Shown: in pieces, positions 14,600 to 19,504 of the stretch
Numbering within the stretch: position 1 is the first letter of the stretch
How the letters are laid out: every line of letters starts with the position of its first letter
The notes under the pieces: model-generated
What the model was told of the DNA's origin: nothing
What the model saw: only the letters and a program-made list of their open reading frames with translations
The model's database searches: none
Position numbers and translations under genes: made by a program
Source of the DNA: JACJWR01 sp044326505
Lineage (GTDB): Bacteria; Actinomycetota; Actinomycetes; S36-B12; UBA10799
Length of the DNA: 19,504 nt
Assembly (NCBI GenBank): GCA_044326505.1
Contig: JBIRBF010000028.1
Coordinates: forward strand, 1 to 19,504
Direction: 5' to 3'

Positions 14600-15070
14600 G
14601 TGCCGACCGATTCCGCAGCCCATGGACCACTCGACGACCTGTCGTTGGCAATCATCGAGCAGTTGCAGGAGGACGGTCGGCGCTCCTTCGCCGCCATCAG
14701 CAAGGCGGTGGGACTGTCGGAGGCCGCGGTCCGGCAGCGCGTCGCAAAGATGGTGGACACCGGCATCATCCAGGTCGTGGCCATCACGGATCCGGCCCAC
14801 CTGGGCTACAGCCGCGTGGCGATGATCGGTGTGACGGTCTCCGGCGACATCGACGAGGCCGTCGAAGCCATCGCCGCCTACCCCGAGGTCGACTATGTGG
14901 TCGTCACCGCGGGTTCCTTCGACCTGCTCGTCGAAGTCGTGTGCGCCGACGACGCCCACCTGCTGGCACTGATCAACAAGCACATTCGGATGCTTCCGGC
15001 AGTGCTGCGCACCGAAACGTTTATGTACCTCAAACTCCGCAAACAGACCTACACCTGGGGCCCACGATGA
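14600..15070 (+). CDS. Lrp/AsnC family transcriptional regulator
   Basis: A 156-residue DNA-binding regulator of the feast/famine family. Residues 11-60 form the winged helix-turn-helix (LDDLSLAIIEQLQEDGRRSF, then ISKAVGLSEAAVRQRV as the helix-turn-helix, about 33-48). Residues 70-146 form the RAM ligand-binding domain, including VVTAGSFDLLVEVV (101-114). The length is normal for the family. The GTG at 14600-14602 starts just before the first conserved residues and 7 nt after a -10-like hexamer; the frame is open 39 codons further upstream, but that part is Arg-rich and lacks family similarity. It overlaps the downstream aminotransferase by 4 bp (ATGA) and diverges from patD, so it most likely controls both directions in response to an amine, amino acid or pathway intermediate. 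I recall a similar Lrp-type regulator/aminotransferase pairing in Streptomyces polyamine loci. Confidence 0.92.
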   Translation: MPTDSAAHGPLDDLSLAIIEQLQEDGRRSFAAISKAVGLSEAAVRQRVAKMVDTGIIQVVAITDPAHLGYSRVAMIGVTVSGDIDEAVEAIAAYPEVDYVVVTAGSFDLLVEVVCADDAHLLALINKHIRMLPAVLRTETFMYLKLRKQTYTWGPR

Positions 15071-16464
15071 CCACTTCCGAGCAGTTCGTCACCGAGCCGG
15101 GCGACGACTCCATCGCCGACCGCGCCGCCCGCCACCTGTGGATGCACTTCACGCGGCACTCCACCTACCACACCGGCAGCCACGTGCCGGTGATCGTCCG
15201 CGGCGAGGGGGCGCGCATCTGGGACGACTCGGGTAAGTCGTACCTGGACGGCCTGTCCGGGCTGTTCGTCGTGCAGGCGGGCCACGGCCGAGCCGAGCTG
15301 GCAGAGGCGGCCGCCAAACAGGCGGAGCAACTGGCGTTCTTCCCGATCTGGTCCTACGCCCACCCGAGTGCCGTGGACCTCGCCGAGCGCCTGGCGAACC
15401 TCACCCCCGGCGATCTCAATCGAGTGTTCTTCACCACCGGCGGCGGCGAGGCCGTGGAGAGCGCCTGGAAACTGGCGAAGCAGTACTTCAAGGTGACCGG
15501 CAAGCCGCTCAAGACCAAGGCCATCAGCCGCGCTGTGGCCTACCACGGCACTCCGCACGGCGCGCTGAGCATCACCGGGATTCCAGCCGCAAAGGCGGTC
15601 TTCGAGCCGCTGGTTCCCGGCGCGATGAAAGTGCCGAACACCAACTTCTACCGCGCCACAGAGCACGCCGACGACCCGATCGCGTTCGGCCGCTGGGCCG
15701 CCGACCAGATCGAATTCGCCATCGAGGCAGAGGGCGCTGATACCGTAGCGGCGGTATTCCTGGAGCCGGTACAGAACGGTGGCGGCTGCTTCCCCCCGCC
15801 TCCGGGCTACTTCCAGCGGGTGCGCGAGATCTGCGACCGCCACGACGTGCTGCTCGTCGCCGACGAGACCATCTGCGCCTTCGGCCGCATCGGCGAGCCC
15901 TTCGCCATGACCCGCTTCGACGTAGTCCCAGACATCATCACCTGTGCGAAGGGGATGACGTCTGGGTATGCCCCCATGGGGGCGATGATCGCCTCCGACC
16001 GACTGTTCGAGCCGTTCGGCCACGGCACGACGACCTTCCTGCACGGCTATACCTGGGGCGGGCACCCCGTGAGCGCGGCGGTCGCGCTGGCCAACCTGGA
16101 CCTGATGGAGCGCGAGGACCTGTACGGCCGTGTCCGGGCGAACGAGGCGGCGTTCCGGGCCACCCTCGAGAAGCTGCTCGACATCCCGATCGTCGGCGAC
16201 GTCCGCGGCGAGGGCTACTTCTACGGCATCGAGCTGGTCAAGGACAAGACGACCAAGCAGACGTTCTCCGAGGACGAGGCCGAGCGGCTGCTGCGTGGGT
16301 ACATGTCCAAGGCGCTCTTCGACAACGGGTTGTACTGCCGCGCCGATGACCGTGGCGACCCGGTGATCCAGCTCGCACCGCCACTCATCGTCGGCCAGCC
16401 CGAGTTCGACGAGATCGAGCAGGTCCTGCGCCACGTGCTCACCGAGGGGCTGGAACTGCTGTGA
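15067..16464 (+). CDS. Class III aminotransferase, putrescine/omega-amino acid:pyruvate type (SpuC-like)
   Basis: A 465-residue PLP enzyme of the omega-amino acid/putrescine-pyruvate aminotransferase group. Visible: HLWMHFTRHS (23-32), VFFTTGGGEAVESAWKLAKQY (120-140), the cofactor-stacking YHG (159-161), LLVADETICAFGR (262-274) with D266, the PLP lysine K295 in ITCAKGMTSGYAPMGA, and HGYTWGGHPVSAA (326-338). The C-terminal CRADDRGDPVIQLAPPL is characteristic of the actinobacterial version found in polyamine-utilisation regions. Expected role: transamination of putrescine or cadaverine (or beta-alanine) to the amino-aldehyde or semialdehyde. Substrate choice among these cannot be read from sequence. 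The start ATG overlaps the regulator's TGA and the stop overlaps the next gene's GTG, so all are translationally coupled. Confidence 0.9.
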   Translation: MTTSEQFVTEPGDDSIADRAARHLWMHFTRHSTYHTGSHVPVIVRGEGARIWDDSGKSYLDGLSGLFVVQAGHGRAELAEAAAKQAEQLAFFPIWSYAHPSAVDLAERLANLTPGDLNRVFFTTGGGEAVESAWKLAKQYFKVTGKPLKTKAISRAVAYHGTPHGALSITGIPAAKAVFEPLVPGAMKVPNTNFYRATEHADDPIAFGRWAADQIEFAIEAEGADTVAAVFLEPVQNGGGCFPPPPGYFQRVREICDRHDVLLVADETICAFGRIGEPFAMTRFDVVPDIITCAKGMTSGYAPMGAMIASDRLFEPFGHGTTTFLHGYTWGGHPVSAAVALANLDLMEREDLYGRVRANEAAFRATLEKLLDIPIVGDVRGEGYFYGIELVKDKTTKQTFSEDEAERLLRGYMSKALFDNGLYCRADDRGDPVIQLAPPLIVGQPEFDEIEQVLRHVLTEGLELL

Positions 16465-17204
16465 GCCCGAACGGCGACTCCCCTGCCGACCCGAGCACAG
16501 CCGTGCGCCGGCTCTCGGAGAAGCAGCGCGACGACGCCGCCGCTCTCACCGACGTGCTGTCGTCCGGTTTGCTGGCGCACGTGGGATTCCAAGCCGACGG
16601 CGGGTGGCCCTACGTGATTCCGGTCGCCTACGCCCCGTGGCGCGACGGAGTGATCTTCCACGGCTCCACCGGGTCGCGGATGTTCCGAGCCATGGCGTCG
16701 GGCGCCCGCATCTGCGCGACGGTGACCCACCTCGATGCCCTCGTCCTCGCTCGATCGGCCTTCGAGTCCAGCATGTCCTACCGCAGCGCCATGCTCTTCG
16801 GCGTCTGCCAGGAGCTAGCCGGCGACGAGAAGTCCGAGGCGCTCGACGTCCTCACCGACCACCTGCTGCCAGGGCGCCGATTCGGCGCACCCAACGGTCT
16901 GCGCACGCCGACCGGCAAGGAGCTAGCCGCGACGATGGTGCTCTACCTCCCGGCGGACAAGTGGTCAGTCAAGGTCGGCAACGAGTTCGCCGACGATCCG
17001 GCCGCTGACCTGGCCTCACACGCCGACCTCTGGGCCGGGCAGGTGGCCGTGCGCACTTCGCTCGGACCGGCCGAGCCCGATTCCACCGCCATCGGACTGC
17101 CGGTGCCCGCCGAGGTGGCGGCATGGATTCAGGACGGACACCCGGCACTGGCCGGGCCGGTCGCACCCGCGGCCGAGTCAGCTGCAGAGGAGGCCGGGAC
17201 ATGA
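16461..17204 (+). CDS. Pyridoxamine 5'-phosphate oxidase-family (flavin split-barrel) protein
   Basis: A 247-residue protein of the FMN-binding split-barrel superfamily annotated as pyridoxamine 5'-phosphate oxidase-like (NimA-related). The core is about 15-160: GLLAHVGF (36-43), WPYVIPVAYAPWRDGVIFHG (49-68), a likely FMN-phosphate segment STGSRMFRAMASGARICATV (69-88), and YRSAMLFG (107-114). It lacks the compact length and the C-terminal signature of true PdxH, so pyridoxal phosphate synthesis is unproven; it may reduce or bind another compound with flavin or F420. A C-terminal tail of about 45 residues is Ala/Pro-rich. The GTG start overlaps the aminotransferase stop (GTGA) and its own TGA overlaps the next ATG. 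Its fixed place between two amine-catabolic enzymes suggests a supporting role, such as cofactor salvage or detoxification of reactive aldehydes. Confidence 0.82.
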   Translation: MSPNGDSPADPSTAVRRLSEKQRDDAAALTDVLSSGLLAHVGFQADGGWPYVIPVAYAPWRDGVIFHGSTGSRMFRAMASGARICATVTHLDALVLARSAFESSMSYRSAMLFGVCQELAGDEKSEALDVLTDHLLPGRRFGAPNGLRTPTGKELAATMVLYLPADKWSVKVGNEFADDPAADLASHADLWAGQVAVRTSLGPAEPDSTAIGLPVPAEVAAWIQDGHPALAGPVAPAAESAAEEAGT

Positions 17205-18361
17205 CACCGGACGAGTTGTTCGCCATCGACACCCTGCTGAGCGAAGACGAGCGCGCCATGCGCGATGTCGTGCGCGACGTCGTGGACCGCGAGGTGCGTC
17301 CGCACATCCGCGGCTGGTTCGCCGACGGCGCTCTGCCGGCACGCGAGTTGGCGCGCCAACTGGGCGAGGTCGGCCTGCTGGGGATGCATCTGCAGGGCTA
17401 CGGCTGCGCCGGCACCTCAGCGGTGTCGTATGGCCTGGCGTGTCTGGAGCTCGAGGCCGGCGACTCCGGCATCCGCTCGCTGGTGAGCGTGCAGGGATCG
17501 CTGGCGATGTTCGCCATCTGGCGCTTCGGCAGCGAGGACCAGAAGCAGGAGTGGCTGCCGGCGATGGCCCGTGGTGAGGCGATCGGCTGCTTCGGCCTGA
17601 CCGAGGCCGACTTCGGCTCCAACCCGTCAGGCATGCGCACCAGGGCCGTGCGCGACGGTTCCGACTGGGTGCTCAACGGAAGCAAGATGTGGATCACCAA
17701 CGGCTCCATCGCCGATGTCGCCGTGGTGTGGGCTCGCACCGACGACGGCATCCGCGGCTTCGTGGTGCCCACCTCGACGCCCGGGTTCGAGGCCCGGGAC
17801 GTGGGCGACAAAATGTCGCTGCGCGCGTCGGTGACCTCCGAGCTCGCGCTGAGCGACGTGCGACTCCCCGCGGCAGCCATGCTGCCCGAGGCGCGCGGGC
17901 TGCGCGGGCCGCTGTCGTGCCTGGACGAGGCGCGCTTCGGCATCGTTTTCGGCACCCTCGGCGCCGCACGGGACTGCTTGCACACGGCGCTGGACTACAG
18001 CACCTCGCGGATTCAGTTCGACCGTCCGATCGCCGGCTTCCAGCTGACCCAGGCCAAACTGGCCGACATGGCGCTCGAGTACGGCAAGGGCGTGCTGCTG
18101 GCACTGCACCTGGGGCGGCTGAAGGACGGCGCCGGCGTCAGCGCGGCGCAGGTGAGCACCGGCAAACTCAACAATGCCCGCATCTCCCTCGAGATCGCCC
18201 GCACGTGCCGCGGGATCCTCGGCGGCAACGGCATCACGCTGGAGTACCCCGTGATCCGGCACATGAACAACCTGGAGTCGGTGTACACCTACGAGGGCAC
18301 CAACGAGATCCACACGCTAGTTGTGGGTCAGGCGCTCACCGGCGAGGCCGCATACACCTGA
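17201..18361 (+). CDS. gcdH: Glutaryl-CoA dehydrogenase (acyl-CoA dehydrogenase family)
   Basis: A 386-residue FAD flavoprotein that oxidises and decarboxylates glutaryl-CoA to crotonyl-CoA in lysine/cadaverine breakdown. The subgroup call rests on features shared with human GCDH: GYGCAGTSAVSYGL (66-79), the substrate-carboxylate residues R92 and S96 in DSGIRSLVSVQGS, GCFGLTEADFGSNPSGM (129-145), KMSLRAS (204-210), LDEARFGIVFGTLGA (241-255), GGNGI (341-345), VIRHMNNLE (351-359) and the catalytic base E365 in YEGTNEIH. Length matches bacterial GCDH. The ATG at 17201 is set by GAGGAGG (17187-17193) 7 nt upstream and by the 4-bp overlap with the preceding stop. It closes the plus-strand operon; the next gene converges after 32 bp. 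Confidence 0.92.
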   Translation: MTPDELFAIDTLLSEDERAMRDVVRDVVDREVRPHIRGWFADGALPARELARQLGEVGLLGMHLQGYGCAGTSAVSYGLACLELEAGDSGIRSLVSVQGSLAMFAIWRFGSEDQKQEWLPAMARGEAIGCFGLTEADFGSNPSGMRTRAVRDGSDWVLNGSKMWITNGSIADVAVVWARTDDGIRGFVVPTSTPGFEARDVGDKMSLRASVTSELALSDVRLPAAAMLPEARGLRGPLSCLDEARFGIVFGTLGAARDCLHTALDYSTSRIQFDRPIAGFQLTQAKLADMALEYGKGVLLALHLGRLKDGAGVSAAQVSTGKLNNARISLEIARTCRGILGGNGITLEYPVIRHMNNLESVYTYEGTNEIHTLVVGQALTGEAAYT

Positions 18362-18393
18362 GCTGTGGCCGCGCAGTCGCGCCAGTGAGAGGC

Positions 18394-19504
18394 TCAACCG
18401 GTGGGTGTGCGGTAGTAACCAAGTACATCGACCACTGCATCGGCGCTGCCCGATCCGTTGTAGACGCGGACCGCGCGATCGCTGGATACCGCGACGATGG
18501 AGGCGTTGGCTCGCGTCGTGCCCGGTCTCGTCCAGTTCAACGCCGACGCCATCGGCCGCGCCGCAGTAGCCGGGTAGATGCGCAGGTGACCGCCACCGGC
18601 GGGTTTGACCACCGTGAGGTTATAGGCCACCGCGACCGCGCCGCTGGGCACGATTCCGCCCCAGTTGGGAGCGCCGGCGGCGTCGCGGCCATCGACCATC
18701 CAGAGCGTGCGATCGTTCTGGAACTCCCCTGTCGGGAGCGGTCCGGGCGACGGTGCGGCCGCGCGCGAATCGTAGGTCCGAGCCGGCACCCCAGCGACGA
18801 ACTCCGCGCCGTCGGCGGCAGCGGAGAAGTACCCGACGATGTCGAACAGGAGGTGCACGGGCTTGCCGGAGGAGTTGAAGATTCGGATCTGCCGGTCGGC
18901 ATCGATGCGCACCTGCGAGCCGTTGGCTACGGTGTCGCCGTCCCCACCGAAGTTGATGATCGATGCGCCCGGCATCTCGGCGTCGGCGGGAAACACCCGG
19001 AGGTGCCCGCTGGCTGAGGGCCGCACGACCGTGACGTTGTAGGCGACCGCACTCGCCCCGGGCACGACCACGCCCTTGGCCGCTCCCGCGGACGGGCTCT
19101 GATCGGCGACCGAGATCGTCCGCGTCTCACCTGGGGCAAGGTCGGTCGAGAGCGTCTGCTGGGAGTCGAAGACCCGCACGGGCGTGATCGGTGTGAACCG
19201 GCCGTCCGCCCCCGCCGCCTGCGCCGCCGGTGCCGCGACCGATCCGGGTGCGGGCACGTAGTAGCCGACGATGTCTACGATTCCCTGCACCGGCGCCGGG
19301 GCGCCGTTGAACACGCGGATCGCCCGATTGGCATCGACCTGCACGACTGAACTGTTGGCGATCGTACTGCCCGGTTCGAAGTTGATCGCCGAGGCCGGAG
19401 ACGCGGTCCAATCGCCAGGCATGACACGCAAGTGGCCGGCCGCCGTGGGGCTCGCGACGGTGAGGTTGTAGGCCACGGCCACCGCACCGACCGGCACCAC
19501 ATCC
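18394..19504 (-). CDS. Actinobacterial extracellular repeat-domain protein, C-terminal part (N-terminus beyond window)
   Basis: The last 369 residues or so of a larger protein; the frame continues unbroken past the right edge, so an apparent GTG start at 19500 is not the real one. It consists of about three copies of a beta-rich repeat with the recurring pattern R-x-(F/Y)-DS near the start, VAYN(L/V)TV, GHLR(V/I)-x-P, N(F/W), AN-S and VD-(I/V)-(V/L)-GY(Y/F) at the end. This repeat is widespread as tandem C-terminal units in secreted or surface proteins of actinobacteria, often attached to hydrolases; its function is not established to my knowledge. Signal peptide and any catalytic domain would lie upstream of the window. 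It ends 32 bp from gcdH in convergent orientation and shows no link to the amine genes. Confidence 0.8.
   Translation of the reverse strand, partial: DVVPVGAVAVAYNLTVASPTAAGHLRVMPGDWTASPASAINFEPGSTIANSSVVQVDANRAIRVFNGAPAPVQGIVDIVGYYVPAPGSVAAPAAQAAGADGRFTPITPVRVFDSQQTLSTDLAPGETRTISVADQSPSAGAAKGVVVPGASAVAYNVTVVRPSASGHLRVFPADAEMPGASIINFGGDGDTVANGSQVRIDADRQIRIFNSSGKPVHLLFDIVGYFSAAADGAEFVAGVPARTYDSRAAAPSPGPLPTGEFQNDRTLWMVDGRDAAGAPNWGGIVPSGAVAVAYNLTVVKPAGGGHLRIYPATAARPMASALNWTRPGTTRANASIVAVSSDRAVRVYNGSGSADAVVDVLGYYRTPTG
18412..18813 (-). repeat. Protein repeat unit C (last), about 134 residues
   Basis: Runs from EFVAGVPARTYDSRAA to VVDVLGYY. It carries a longer insert (PLPTGEF..NDRTLWMVDGRD) between the YDS motif and VAYNLTV than the preceding unit. 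Confidence 0.7.
18826..19203 (-). repeat. Protein repeat unit B, about 126 residues
   Basis: Runs from GRFTPITPVRVFDSQQ to LFDIVGYF. It shares VAYNVTV, GHLRVFP, INF and VANGS with the flanking units. Confidence 0.7.
19258..19504 (-). repeat. Protein repeat unit A, partial (at least 82 residues visible)
   Basis: The second half of a unit: VAYNLTV, GHLRVMPGD, INFEPGSTIANSS, IRVFNG and IVDIVGYY. Its first half lies beyond the right edge. Confidence 0.65.

Noticed and set aside
16461..17204. True pyridoxamine 5'-phosphate oxidase (PdxH)
   Set aside because: Only the broad flavin split-barrel pattern is visible; the PdxH C-terminal signature was not seen and the tail is low complexity.
18359..18396. 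TGAGC...GCTCA with an inner GCGC-AGTC-GCGC as a terminator between gcdH and the repeat protein
   Set aside because: Three of the five outer pairs follow automatically from convergent TGA stops, the inner stem is only 4 bp, large internal loops remain and there is no T-tract.
1..19504. CRISPR arrays, tRNA/rRNA genes, insertion sequences, prophage or defence genes
   Set aside because: No direct repeats with regular spacers, no cloverleaf-like segments, no transposase or integrase motifs, and base composition is even throughout; the window is ordinary metabolic chromosome.

Overview
The window looks like chromosomal DNA of a high-GC actinobacterium (Actinomycetota). The signs are strong G/C third-position bias, GTG starts, the order dxr then Rip1-type M50 protease (as at Rv2870c-Rv2869c in Mycobacterium), and several genes whose start codon sits 6-7 nt after a TANNNT hexamer, the arrangement of leaderless actinobacterial transcripts. 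I cannot name a genus. No tRNA, rRNA, CRISPR array, insertion sequence or phage gene was seen, and no gap between genes exceeds about 155 bp.

Left part (1-4449, all minus strand). In transcription order: a single-pass membrane protein with an N-terminal zinc ribbon (3574-4449), an aldehyde dehydrogenase (2114-3556), dxr of the MEP isoprenoid pathway (906-2117, overlapping the dehydrogenase by 4 bp), and an M50 site-2 protease that runs off the left edge (1-856).

Middle and right part (4604-18361). Eleven genes form what reads as an amine-catabolism island. A gabT-type aminotransferase (4604-5950, plus) converges on a minus-strand series. That series, in transcription order, is a PatD-like aminobutyraldehyde dehydrogenase (13010-14452), a second PatD-like dehydrogenase (11430-12989), a PuuB-like FAD oxidase (10004-11428), a CoA-acylating semialdehyde dehydrogenase (mmsA, 8482-9975), an agmatinase-family ureohydrolase (7279-8331) and a saccharopine-dehydrogenase-like protein (5967-7190). 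Divergent from it is a plus-strand operon with 4-bp overlaps throughout: an Lrp/AsnC regulator (14600-15070), a putrescine-type class III aminotransferase (15067-16464), a flavin-binding split-barrel protein (16461-17204) and a glutaryl-CoA dehydrogenase (17201-18361).

Working model (inference): the ureohydrolase and the amine aminotransferase or FAD oxidase turn agmatine, putrescine and related diamines into amino-aldehydes. The PatD-like enzymes oxidise these to omega-amino acids, and the aminotransferases make semialdehydes. MmsA would drain the C3 branch to acetyl-CoA and GcdH the C5 (cadaverine/lysine) branch to crotonyl-CoA, while GabT feeds the C4 branch to succinate semialdehyde. The Lrp-like protein in the divergent promoter region is the obvious candidate regulator.

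Right edge (18394-19504, minus): the C-terminal part of a secreted-type repeat protein with three copies of an actinobacterial beta-rich domain of about 125-135 residues; its N-terminus lies outside the window.
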